Origin: Neoechinorhynchus agilis
Taxonomy: Eukaryota > Acanthocephala
Assembly (NCBI GenBank): GCA_051530055.1
Contig: CM121341.1
Location: 4,588,001-4,652,000 of the forward strand
DNA: 64,000 bases
Direction of reading: 5' to 3'
Shown: positions 1 to 12,460 of the stretch, piece after piece
Layout: every line of letters starts with the position of its first letter
Position numbering within the stretch: the stretch's first letter is position 1
Translations under genes and position numbers: made by a program
The notes under the pieces: generated by a model
Seen by the model: only the letters and a program-made list of their open reading frames with translations
Databases searched by the model: none
Told to the model about the DNA's origin: nothing

Positions 1-1797
1 TCCTCGTCGGCGATTTCCCGTTATCTCCAGTCTCTCCGTCCGGGTGAAGAACTTGCCCGTCGCACATAGGAGACGTCTTAGTTCTTTGGTTGATTCGGTT
101 GTTAGTTGTCATTTGGATCAAAATTTGGCAAGAATTTTACATTCAGGTGCCTTTCCTAACGCCAACCCTTTTCCTTTTTCAGGCGGGCTTGGGACCGTCC
201 TTGGCCGAGTTAAAACAATCTCCAATTTTTCTTCTCACGCATTTTTCTCTCTCTCGAGAAAGGTTGCGGTTCCCTCAACAACGAATTTATTCTGTTTGAT
301 GCAATCCAACCACCGTTTCCTCGTCGGCGATTTCCCGTTATCTCCAATCTCTCCGTCCGGGTGAAGAACTTGCCCGTCGCACATAGGAGACGTCTTAGTT
401 CTTTGGTTGATTCGGTTGTTAGTTGTCATTTGGATCAAAATTTGGCAAGAATTTTACATTCAGGTGCCTTTCCTAACGCCAACCCTTTTCCTTTTTCAAG
501 CGGGCTTGGGACCGTCCTTGGCCGAGTTAAAACAATCTCCAATTTTTCTTCTCACGCATTTTTCTCTCTTCGCGAGGTTGCGGTTCCCTCAACAACGAAT
601 TTATTCTGTTTGATGCAATCCAACCACCGTTTCCTCGTCGGCGATTTCCCGTTATCTCCATCTCTCCGTCCGGGTGAAGAACTTGCCCGTCGCACATAGG
701 AGACGTCTTAGTTTTGGTTGTTGGTTGTTAGTTGTTTTGGATAAAATTTGGCAAGAATTTTACATTCAGGTGCTTTCCTAACGCCAACCCTTCCTTTTTC
801 AGCGGGCTTGGGACCGTCCTTGGCCGAGTTAAAACAATCTCCAATTTTTCTTCTCCGCATTTTTCTCTCTTCGGAGGTTGCGGTTCCCTCACAACGAATT
901 TATTCTGTTTGATGCAATCCAACCACCGTTTCCTCGTCGGCGATTTCCCGTTATCTCCAGTCTCTCCGTCCGGGTGAAGAACTTGCCCGTCGCAATAGGA
1001 GACGTCTTGTTCTTGGTTGATTCGGTTGTTAGTTGTCATTTGGATCAAAATTTGGCAAGAATTTTACATCAGGTGCTTTCCTAACGCCAACCCTTCCTTT
1101 TTCACGGGCTTGGGACCGTCCTTGGCCGAGTTAAAACATCTCCAATTTTTCTTCTCTGCATTTTCTCTCTTCGGAGGTTGCGGTTCCCTCACAACAATTT
1201 ATTCTGTTTGATGCAATCCAACCACCGTTTCCTCGTCGGCGATTTCCCGTTATCTCCAGTTTGTGGGTGTTTTTTGCAAGAATTTTACATCAGGTGCTTT
1301 CCTAACGCCAACCTTTCCTTTTTCAGCGGGCTTGGGACCGTCCTTGGCCGAGTTAAAACAATCTCAATTTTTCTTCTCTGCATTTTTCTCTCTCTCGAGA
1401 AGGTTGCGGTTCCCTCAACAACGAATTTATTCTGTTTGATGCAATCTAACCACCGTTTCCTGTCGGCGATTTCCCGTTATCTCCAGTCTCTCCGTCCGGG
1501 TGAAGAACTTGCCCGTCGCACATAGGAGACGTCTTAGTTCTTTGGTTGATTCGGTTGTTAGTTGTCATTTGGATCAAAATTTGGCAAGAATTTTACATTC
1601 AGGTGCCTTTCCTAACGCCAACCCTTTTCCTTTTTCAAGCGGGCTTGGGACCGTCCTTGGCCGAGTTAAAACAATCTCCAATTTTTCTTCTTCTCACGCA
1701 TTTTGCTCTCTTTCGAGAGGTTGCGGTTCCCTCAACAACCAATTTATTCTGTTTGATGCAATCCAACCACCGTTTCCTCGTCGGCGATTTCCCGTTA
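1..1797. repeat. ~316-bp tandem array (about 5.7 units)
   Basis: The phrase TGAAGAACTTGCCCGTCGCA recurs at 44, 361, 676 and about 976 and 1500, so the unit is about 316 bp. One unit near 1262 is fused through an internal deletion. Units differ mainly by single-base deletions in short runs, which could be real decay or residual long-read error. Open frames run across units in two phases but start and stop with the repeat rather than with gene signals, so I treat them as non-coding. The array runs off the left edge of the window. Confidence 0.9.
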
Positions 1798-2130
1798 CTA
1801 ATCTAAATTTCCCCGATAATTCACCTATCGGAAAATAAATCCGACATTTTCTCAAGGTTTTTCATTGTTTGGAAGTAAATGAAAGGGAGTTTCTCCCTAA
1901 TTTAGTTTCTAAATCTATAAAAATTGAAATGAAACTTTGGTTTTTTAAGAACTGGCAAACGGATTATGAAACTCGACGAGGTTCCAAACGTCTTAAAAAA
2001 TTCTTTACCAGCTTGAGACTTTTAAATAACATTTCTAAAGGATACTTTTCTAGAATTGGTCACGAATCGTGAATTTAATTTCTTTTTTCTTAGTTTTTCG
2101 ACGATTCGGCCGGATTTAAATCTTCGCCAA
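1798..2130 (+). repeat. Isolated copy of the 24.8-26.0 kb repeat family
   Basis: From AATCTAAATTTCCCCGATAA onward this segment matches, almost base for base, the unit tandemly repeated at 24.79-26.05 kb. It includes the small dyad CCGATAATTCACCTATCGG and an open stretch reading KLWFFKNWQTDYETRRGSKR. That stretch is open in several copies, so it may be a remnant of a mobile-element protein, but I do not recognise it. Confidence 0.8.
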
Positions 2131-2371
2131 TCTAAATTTCCCAGACCAAAGTTTAATTCCAATTTTGATAGATTTGAAGCTAAATTAAAGACTGATATTT
2201 TTTTGAACATAAAATGACTATTGCATTTTAAGAAGTTTCTAAAAGGGATCACAGTGGGAGCTAAAAACTGATCTTTGTTCAAAAAAGGAATTCGTTCAAT
2301 TTATTGAACAAAATCGGAAAGAAAATAACATAAATGGCAAAAAATTTTAATTTCAAAATGAATTCTTGACC

Positions 2372-2775
2372 ATGAATTCAAAGTCTGCTTCCGATCGTTT
2401 ATGCTCAATCATTGATTCTGTATTTCCGAATGCTCCTATGATCGGAAATCTCCATATCATTTCATTTGATGAAATAATAAAAAGCGAAGACCAAGATTTG
2501 AATTGTGATGAAAAAATCATAGTGAGTAATTTAGAAATTTGGTTTTTAATAACTTTACGTTTCCATAGAATGCCTTTTATGAAGCTTTCGAGAATGACAT
2601 TTTAAAAGGTTACATCGATGAATTTGAACGCCGACTTGAGATTTTATCACTCAAAAACGTGAATAATGATGTTCCGATATCGGAAATGAAAACAGTATTT
2701 AACGAAATGGCGGACCGAGCCAAAAAACAAGTTGAGATGCTCAAGAAAGAAATGGAAGACGGTTTAAAGAAATAA
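2372..2775 (+). CDS. Small two-exon gene, coiled-coil protein of unknown family
   Basis: Exon 1 is 2372-2521 and exon 2 is 2569-2775. They are joined in phase 0 across a 47-bp intron with GTGAGT donor and CCATAG acceptor, giving 118 residues and a TAA stop. The N-terminal half holds a short acidic stretch (KSEDQDLNCDEK). The C-terminal half is strongly helical and charged (YIDEFERRLEIL, then MADRAKKQVEMLKKEMEDGL), consistent with a coiled coil. The intron matches the size class of the other genes here, which supports a real gene. The F..F...I...YIDEF pattern loosely recalls NNF1/PMF1-type kinetochore proteins, but this is only a guess. An upstream exon cannot be excluded because no clear 5' signal precedes the ATG. 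Confidence 0.6.
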
Positions 2776-3180
2776 AAACCATTTAGAAGCGTCTCTTTGT
2801 CGATAACACTTAAAAGGCTATGCGAAAATCGGCAAAGTAATCAAAAAAGTCAACATCCGGGCATGAAGTTGGCTCACTCGCTCCGGTCTAAGGTTACAGA
2901 GTTTAGAAGATATTGCGATTCCGACGAGGTTCAGACATTTTGAAAGTCACGGAGTCCGTCATGAGCGTTACTGTCCTTGCTGTTATGTTGATCAAGGAAT
3001 CCAGTGAAAATAGCTTTCGTAGTGGGTCAAATCCGCTCATTTATTTAATAGCACAGTCCAATCGCATGTAGTTGATCGAAAAAAACGGTAGGGCTTTGCA
3101 CTCGAAGGCACAGGACCAACCCCTCTTTTCTGGGGTTGATGGGCGATCTCAAACCTGATCCCCTACCCTTTCAATAGCCA
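2776..3180. other. Non-repetitive stretch without recognisable gene
   Basis: It lies between the small gene and the satellite. No long frame, splice pair or RNA-gene signature was seen on either strand. Confidence 0.5.
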
Positions 3181-6100
3181 CGCAAGAAAAACCGAAACAT
3201 AGAAAACCGAAACATAGATTGCATTAGCCTATTTCCGATTGCTCCGTATGGCTCGGGATCGCGGGGTTGTCATTCCCGTGGATCGGAGCGCTTCATGATA
3301 ACATTCGGTTTAAAAGTATTCCTCTTGTGGCGATTCACACCCCGAGAATCAGTTTCATTTTGTAATATTTCGTGGGCCAAACCTTTTCAAACATTGTCAT
3401 CTGAAAAACCGAAACATAGATTGCATAAGCCTATTTCCGATTGCTCCGTATGGCTCGGGATCGCGGGGTTGTCATTCCCGTGGATGTTGTCATTTCCGTG
3501 GATCGGAGCGCTTCGTGATAACATTCGGTTTAAAAGTATTCCTCTTGTGGCGATTCACACCCCGAGAATCAGTTTTATTTTGTAATATTTCGTGGGCCAA
3601 ACCTTTTCAAACATTGTCATCTGAAAAACCGGAACATAGATTGCATTAGCCCTATTTCGATTGCTCCGTATGGCTCGGGATCGCGGGGTTGTCATTCCCG
3701 TGGATCGGAGCGCTTCATGATAACATTCGGTTTAAAGTATTCCTCTTGTGGCGATTCACACCCCGAGAATCAGTTTTATTTTGTAATATTTCGTTGGCCA
3801 AAACTTTTCAAACCATTGTCATCTGAAAAACCGAAACATAGATTGCATTAGCCTATTTCCGATTGCTCTGCATGGCTCGGGATCGCGGGGTTGTCATTCC
3901 CGTGGATCGGAGCGCTTCATGATAACATTCGGGTGAAAAGTATTCCTCTTGTGGCGATTCACACCCCGAGAATCAGTTTTATTTTGTAATATTTCGTGGG
4001 CCAAACCTTTTAAAACATTGTCATCTGAAAAACCGAAACATAGATTGCATTTGCCTATTTCCGATTGCTCTGCATTTCTCGGGATCGCGGGGTTGTCATT
4101 CCCGGCGGATCGGAGCGCTTCATGATAACATTCGGGTGAAAAGTATTCCTCTTGTGGCGATTCACACCCCGAGAATCAGTTTTATTTTGTAATATTTCGT
4201 GGGCCAAACCTTTTAAAACATTGTCGTCGAAAAACCGAAACATAGATTGCATTAGCGTATTTCCGATTGCTCCCTATGGCTCGGGATCGCGGGGTTGTCA
4301 TTCCCGTGGATCGGAGCGCTTCATGATAACATTCGGTTTAAGTATTCCTCTTGTGGCGATTCACACCCCGAGAATCAGTTTTATTTTTGTAATATTTCGT
4401 AGGCCAGCCTTTTCAAACATTGTCATCTGAAAAACCGAAACATAGATTGCATTAGCCTATTTCCGATTGCTCTGCATGGCTCGGGATCGCGGGGTTGTCA
4501 TTCCCGTGGATCGGAGCGCTTCATGATGACATCCGGGTGAAAAGTATTCCTCTTGTGGCGATTCACACCCCGAGAATCAGTTTTATTTTGTAATATTTCG
4601 TTGGCCAAACCTTTTCAAACATTGTCATCTGAAAAACCGAAACATAGATTGCATTAGCCTATTTCCGAATGCTCTGCATGACTCGGGATCGCGGGGTTGT
4701 TATTCCCGTGGATCGGAGCGCTTCATGATAACATTCGGGTGAAAAGTATTCCTCTTGTGGCGATTCACACCCCGAGAATCAGTTTTATTTTGTAATATTT
4801 CGTGGGCCAAACCTTTTCAAACATTGTCATCTGAAAAACCGAAACATAGATTACGTTATTTCTTTAGATTGCTCTGCATGGCTCGGGATCGCGGGGTTGT
4901 CATTCCCGTGGATCGGAGCGCTTCATGATAACATTCGGGTGAAAAGTATTCCTCTTGTGGTGATTCACACCCCGAGAATCAGTTTTATTTTGTAATATTT
5001 CGTAGGCCAAACCTTTTCAAACATTGTCATCTGAAAAACCGAAACATAGATTGCATTAGCGTATTTCCGATTGCTCCCTATGGCTCGGGATCGCGGGGTT
5101 GTCATTCCCGTGGATCGGAGCGCTTCATGATAACATTCGGTTTAAAAGTATTCCTCTTCTGGCGATTCACACCCCGAGAATCAGTTTTATTTTGTAATAT
5201 TTCGTAGGCCAAACCTTTTCAAACATTGTCATCTGAAAAACCGAAACATAGATTGCATTAGCCTATTTCCGATTGCTCTGCATGGCTCGGGATCACGGGG
5301 TTGTCATTCCCGTGGATCGGAGCGCTTCATGATAACATTCGGGTGAAAAGTATTCTCAACATGGCGGTTCACACCCCGAGAATCAGTTTTATTTTGTAAT
5401 ATTTCGTAGGCCAAACCTTTTCAAACATTGTCATCTGAAAAACCGAAACATAGATTGCATTAGCCTATTTCCGAATGCTCTGTATGGCTCCGGGATCGCG
5501 GGTTCGTTCCGTGGATCGGAGACGCTTCTGTGATAACATTCGGGTGAAAAGTATTCCTCTTGTGGCGATTCACACCCCGAGAATCAGTTTTATTTTGTAA
5601 TATTTCGTGGGCCAAACCTTTTCAAACATTGTCATCTGAAAAACCGAAACATAGATTGCATTAGCCTATTTCCGATTGCTCTGCATGGCTCGGGATCGCG
5701 GGGTTGTCATTCCCGTGGATCGGAGCGCTTCATGATAACATTCGGGTGAAAAGTATTCCTGTTGTGGTGATTCACACCCCGAGAATCAGTTTTATTTTGT
5801 AATATTTCGTGGGCCAAACCTTTTCAAACATTGTCATCTGAAAAACCGAAACATAGATTGCATTAGCCTATTTCCGATTGCTCTGCATTTCTCGGGATCG
5901 CGGGGTTGTCATTCCCGTGGATCGGAGCGCTTCATGATAACATTCGGGTGAAAAGTATTCCTCTTGTGGCGATTCACACCCCGAGAATCAGTTTTATTTT
6001 GTAATATTTCGTGGGCCAAACCTTTTCAAACATTGTCATCTGAAAAACCGAGCTTTTAAGATTGCATTAGCCTATTTCCGATTGCTCTGCATGGCTCGGG

Positions 6101-9100
6101 ATCGCGGGGTTGTCGATTTCGTGGATCGGGAAAAACTATTAACATTCGGGTGAAAAGTAATCCTCTTGTAGCGATTCACATCCCGAGAGTCAGTTTTATT
6201 TTGTAATATTTCGTGGGCCATATTCACCTTTTCAAACATTGTCATCTGAAAAACCGAAACATAGATTGCATTAGCCTATTTCCGATTGCTCCCTATGGCT
6301 CGGGATCGCGGGGTTGTCATTCCCGTGGATCGGAGCGCTTCATGATGACATTCGGGTGAAAAGTATTCCTGTTGTGGTGATTCACACCCCGAGAATCAGT
6401 TTTATTTTGTAATTTTTCGTGGGCCAAACCTTTTCAAACATTGTCATCTGAAAAACCGAAACATAGATTGCATTTGCCTATTTCCGATTGCTCTGCATGG
6501 CTCGGGATCGCGGGGTTGTCATTCCCGTGGATCGGAGCGCTTCATGATAACATTCGGGTGAAAAGTATTCCTCTTGTGGCGATTCACACCCCGAGAATCA
6601 GTTTTATTTTGTAATATTTCGTTGGCCAAACCTTTTCAAACATTATCATCTGAAAAACCGAAACATAGATTGCATTAGCCTATTTCCGATTGCTCTGCAT
6701 TTCTCGGGATCGCGGGGTTGTCATTCCCGTGGATCGGAGCGCTTCATGATGACATTCGGGTGAAAAGTATTCCTCATGTGGTGATTCACACCCCGAGAAT
6801 CAGTTTTATTTTGTAATATTTCGTGGGCCAAACCTTTTCAAACATTGTCATCTGAAAAACCGAAACATAGTTTGCATTAGCCTATTTCCATTGCTCTGCA
6901 TTTCTCGGGATCGCGGGGTTGTCATTCCCGTGGATCGGGCGCTTCATGATAACATTCGGGTGAAAAGTATTCCTCTTGTGGCGATTCACACCCCGAGAAT
7001 CAGTTTTATTTTGTAATATTTCGTGGGCCAAACCTTTTCAAACATTGTCATCTGAAAAACCGAAACATAGATTGCATTAGCCTATTTCCGATTGCTCCCT
7101 ATGGCTCGGGATCGCGGGGTTGTCATTCCCGTGGATCGGAGCGCTTCATGATGACATTCGGGTGAAAAGTATTCCTCTTGTGGCGATTCACACCCCGAGA
7201 ATCAGTTTTATTTTGTAATATTTCGTGGGCCAAACCTTTTCAAACATTGTCATCTGAAAAACCGAAACATAGATTGCATTAGCCTATTTCCGATTGCTCT
7301 GCATGGCTCGGGATCGCGGGGTTGCCATTCCCGTGGATCGGAGCGCTTCATGATAACATTCGGTTTAAAAGTATTCCTCTTGTGGCGATTCACACCCCGA
7401 GAATCAGTTTTATTTTGTAATATTTCGTGGGCCAAACCTTTTCAAACATTGTCATCTGAAAAACCGAAACATAGATTGCATTAGCCTATTTCCGATTGCT
7501 CCCTATGGCTCGGGATCGCGGGGTTGTCATTCCCGTGGATCGGAGCGCTTCATGATGACATTCGGGTGAAAAGTATTCCTGTTGTGGTGATTCACACCCC
7601 GAGAATCAGTTTTATTTTGTAATATTTCGTGGGCCAAACCTTTTCAAACATTGTCATCTGAAAAACCGAAACATAGATTGCATTTGCCTATTTCCGATTG
7701 CTCTGCATGGCTCGGGATCGCGGGGTTGTCATTCCCGTGGATCGGAGCGCTTCATGATAACATTCGGTTTAAAAGTATTCCTCTTGTGGCGATTCACACC
7801 CCGAGAATCAGTTTTATTTTGTAATATTTCGTGGGCCAAACCTTTTCAAACATTGTCATCTGAAAAACCGAAACATAGATTGCATTTGCCTATTTCCGAT
7901 TGCTCTGCATGGCTCGGGATCGCGGGGTTGTCATTCCCGTGGATCGGAGCGCTTCATGATAACATTCGGGTGAAAAGTATTCCTCTTGTGGCGATTCACA
8001 CCCCGAGAATCAGTTTTTTTTTGTAATATTTCGTGGGCCAAACCTTTTCAAACATTGTCATCTGAAAAACCGAAACATAGATTGCATTAGCCTATTTCCG
8101 ATTGCTCTGCATGGCTCGGGATCGCGGGGTTGTCATTCCCGTGGATCGGAGCGCTTCATGATAACATTCGGGTGAAAAGTATTCCTCTTGTGGCGATTCA
8201 CACCCCGAGAATCAGTTTTATTTTGTAATATTTCGTGGGCCAAACCTTTTCAAACATTGTCATCTGAAAAACCGAAACATAGATTGCATAAGCCTATTTC
8301 CGATTGCTCCGTATATCTCGGGATCGCGGGGTTGTCATTCCCGTGGATCGGAGCGCTTCATGATAACATTCGGTTTAAAAGTATTCCTCTTCTGGCGATT
8401 TTTGAGAATCAGTTTTATTTTGTAATATTTCGTGGGCCAAACCTTTTCAAACATTGTCATCTGAAAAACCGAAACATAGATTGCATTTGCCTATTTCCGA
8501 TTGCTCTGCATGGCTCGGGATCGCGGGGTTGTCATTCCCGTGGATCGGAGCGCTTCATGATAACATTCGGTTTAAAAGTATTCCTCTTGTGGCGATTCAC
8601 ACCCGAGAATCAGTTTTATTTTGTAATATTTCGTGGGCCAAACCTTTTCAAACATTGTCATCTGAAAAACCGAAACATAGATTGCATTAACCTATTTCCG
8701 ATTGCTCCCTATGGCTCGGGATCGCGTGGTTGTCATTCCCGTGGATCGGAGCGCTTCATGATAACATTCGGGTGAAAAGTATTCCTCTTGTGGCGATTCA
8801 CACCCCGAGAATCAGTTTTATTTTGTAATGTTTCGTGGGCAAAACCTTTTCAAACATTGTCATCTGAAAAACCGAAACATAGATTGCATTAGCCTATTTC
8901 CGATTGCTCCCTATGGCTCGGGATCGCGGGGTTGTCATTCCCGTGGATCGGAGCGCTTCATGATAACATTCGGGTGAAAAGTATTCCTCTTGTGGCGGTT
9001 CACACCCCGAGAATCAGTTTTATTTTGTAATATTTCGTGGGCCAAACCTTTTCAAACATTGTCATCTGAAAAACCGAAACATAGATTGCATTAGCCTATT

Positions 9101-12100
9101 TCCGATTGCTCTGCATGGCTCGGGATCGCGGGGTTGTGTTCCGTTGATTAAAGGAGCGCTTCATGATAACATTCGGGTGAAAAGTATTCCTCTTGTGGCG
9201 ATTCACACCCGAGAATCAGTTTTATTTTGTAATATTTCGTGGGCCAAACCTTTTCAAACATTGTCATCTGAAAAAAACCGAAACATAGATTGCATTAGCC
9301 TATTTCCGATTGCTCTGCATGGCTCGGGATCGCAGGGTTGCCATTCCCGTGGACCGGGGCGCTTCATGATAACATTCGGGTGACAAGTAATCCTCATGTG
9401 GCGATTCACACCCCGAGAATCAGTTTTATTTTGTAACATTTCGTGGGCCAAACCTTTTCAAACATTTTCATCTGAAAAACCGAAACATAGATTGCATTAA
9501 CCTATTTCCGGTGCTCTGCATGGCTCGGGATCGCGGGGTTGTCATTCCCGTGGATCGGAGCGCTTCATGATAACATTCGGTTTAAAAGTATTCCTCTTGT
9601 GGCGATTCACACCCCGAGAATCAGTTTTATTTTGTAATATTTCGTGGGCCAAACCTTTTCAAACATTGTCATCTGAAAAACCGAAACATAGATTGCATTA
9701 GCCTATTTCCGATTGCTCCGCTTGGCTCGGGATCGCGGGGTTGTCATTCCCGTGGATCGGAGCGCTTCATGATAACATTCGGGTGAAAAGTATTCCTCTT
9801 GTGGTGATTCACACCCCGAGAATCAGTTTTATTTTGTAATATTTCGTAGGCCAAACCTTTTCAAACATTGTCATCTGAAAAACCGAAACATAGATTGCAT
9901 TAGCCTATTTCCGATTGCTCCGCTTGGCTCGGGATCGCGGGGTTGTCATTCCCCGTGGATCGGAGCGCTTCTTGATAACATTCGGGTGAAAAGTATTCCT
10001 CTTGTGGTGATTCACACCCCGAGTCAGTTTTATTTTTTAATATTTCGTGGGCCAAACCTTTTCAAACATTGTCATCTGAAAAACCGAAACATAGATTGCA
10101 TTTTGCCTATTTCCGATTGCTCTGCATGGCTCGGGATCGCGGGGTTGCCATTCCCGTGGATCGGAGCGCTTCATGATAACATTCGGGTGAAAAGTATTCC
10201 TCTTGTGGTGATTCACACCCCGAGAATCAGTTTTATTTTGTAATATTTCGTGGGCCAAACCTTTTCAAACATTGTCATCTGAAAAACCGAAACATAGATT
10301 GCATTAACCTATTTCCGATTGCTCTGCATGGCTCGGGATCGCGGGGTTGTCATTCCCGTGGATCGGAGCGCTTCATGATAACATTCGGGTTAAAAGTATT
10401 CCTCTTGTGGCGATTCGCACCCCGAGAATCAGTTTTATTTTGTAATATTTCGTGGGCCAAACCTTTTCAAACATTGTCATCTGAAAAACCGAAACATAGA
10501 TTGCATTAGCCTATTTCCGATTGCTTGTCATCTGAAAAACCGAAACATATTGCATTGCCTATTTCCGATTATGGCTCGGGAGTCATTCCCGTGGATCGGA
10601 GCGCTTTCCAATGTTCCTCTTGTGGCGATTAACCCCGAGAATCAGTTTTATTTTGTAATATTTCGGGTCATCTGAAAAACCGAAACATAGATTGCATTAG
10701 CCTATTTCCGATTGCTCTGCATTCGGGATCGCGGGGTTTCCCGTGGATCGGAGCGCTTCATGATAACATTCGGGTGAAAAGTATTCCTCTTGTGGCGATT
10801 CACACCCCGAGAATCAGTTTTATTTTGTAATATTTCGTGGGCCAAACCTTTTCAAACATTGTCATCTGAAAAACCGAAACATAGATTGCATTAGCCTATT
10901 TCCGATTGCTCTGCATTTGGCTCGGGATCGCGGGGTTGTCATTCCCGTGGATCGGAGCGCTTCATGATAACATTCGGGTGAAAAGTATTCCTCTTGTGGC
11001 GATTCACACCCCGAGAATCAGTTTTATTTTGTAATATTTCGTGGGCCAAACCTTTTCAAACATTGTCATCTGAAAAACCGAAACATAGATTGCATTAGCC
11101 TATTTCCGATTGCTCTGTATGGCTCGGGATCGCGGGGTTGTCATTCCCGTGGATCGGAGCGCTTCATGATAACATTCGGTGAAAAGTATTCCTCTTGTGG
11201 CGATTCACACCCCGAGAATCAGTTTTATTTTGTAATATTTCGTGGGCCAAACCTTTTCAAACATTGTCATCTGAAAAACCGAAACATAGATTGCATTAGC
11301 CTATTTCCGATTGCTCTGTATGGCTCGGGATCGCGGGGTTGTCATTCCCGTGGATCGGAGCGCTTCATGATAACATTCGGGTGAAAAGTATTCCTCTTGT
11401 GGCGATTCGAGAATCAGATTTTGTAAACAAATTCAAACATTGTCATCTGAAAAACCGAAACATAGATTGCAAAGCCTATTTCCCTCGCATTCGGGATCGC
11501 GGGGTTGTCATTCCCGTGGATCGGAGCGCTTCATGATTCATTCCTCTTGTGGCATTCCACCCCGAGAATCAGTTTTATTTTGTAATATTTCGTGGGCCAA
11601 ACCTTTTCAAACATTGTCATCTGAAAAACCGAAACATAGATTGCATTAGCCTATTTCCGATTGCTCTGTATGGCTCGGGATCGCGGGGTTGTCATTCCCG
11701 TGGATCGGAGCGCTTCATGATAACATTCGGGTGAAAAGTATTCCTCTTGTGGCGATTCACACCAGAGAATCCGAGAATCAGTTTTATTTTGTAATATTTC
11801 GTGGGCCAAACCTTTTCAAACATTGTCATCTGAAAAACCGAAACATAGATTGCATTAGCCTATTTCCGATTGCGGTATGAATCGCGGGGTTGTCATTCCC
11901 GTGGATCGGAGCGCTTCATGATTCGGTTGAAAAGTATTCCTCTTGTGGGATTCACACCCAGAGAATCATTGTAATATTTCGTAAGGATTGTCATCTGAAA
12001 AACCGGATTGCGCCTATTTCCGAATGGCTCGGGAATATCGGAGCGCTTCATGATAACATTCGGGTGAAAAGTATTCCTCTTGTGGCGATTCACACCCCGA

Positions 12101-12460
12101 GAATCAGTTTTATTTTGTAATATTTCGTGGGCCAAACCTTTTCAAACATTGTCATCTGAAAAACCGAAACATATTGCATTAGCTATTTCCGATTGATCTG
12201 CATTTCGCGGGGTTGTCATTCCCGTGGACCAGGCGCTTCATGATAACATTCGGGTGAAAAGTATTCCTCTTGTGGCGATTCACCCCCGAGAATCGCGTGG
12301 GCCAAACCTTTTAAAACATTGTCATTGAAAAACCGAAACATAGATTGCATTAGCCTATTTCCGATTGCTCTGCGCCTCGGGAGCGTGGATCATGATAACA
12401 TTCGGGTGAAAAGTATTCCTCTTGTGGCGATTCACACCCCGAGAATCAGTGCCAACCGAT
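3181..12460. repeat. ~202-bp satellite, roughly 46 monomers
   Basis: The phrase GAAAAACCGAAACATAGATT recurs every ~202 bp (for example 4429, 4631, 4833 and 5033) over about 9.3 kb. Monomers vary by point changes (GGGTGAAAAG versus GGTTTAAAAG, GCATGGCTC versus GTATGGCTC) and a few are shortened, mostly after 10.5 kb, where the array decays toward its right end. Each monomer contains an imperfect dyad, GCTCGGGATCGCGGGG then TTCCCGTGGATCGGAGC, separated by a few bases. Because 202 is not a multiple of three, frames rotate between monomers, so the many open frames are incidental. The array could be a pericentromeric or interstitial satellite. Confidence 0.95.

Noticed and set aside
44-1838. Recurring ~110-codon frames in the left array
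   Set aside because: They follow the repeat unit in two overlapping phases and lack independent start, stop or splice context.
8188-8775. 195-codon open frame across three satellite monomers
   Set aside because: It exists only because small indels keep the ~202-bp monomers in frame locally. The peptide repeats with the monomer and has no gene signals.
3181-12460. CRISPR-like array
   Set aside because: The whole ~202-bp unit repeats with no short repeat/unique spacer pattern, and the DNA is eukaryotic.
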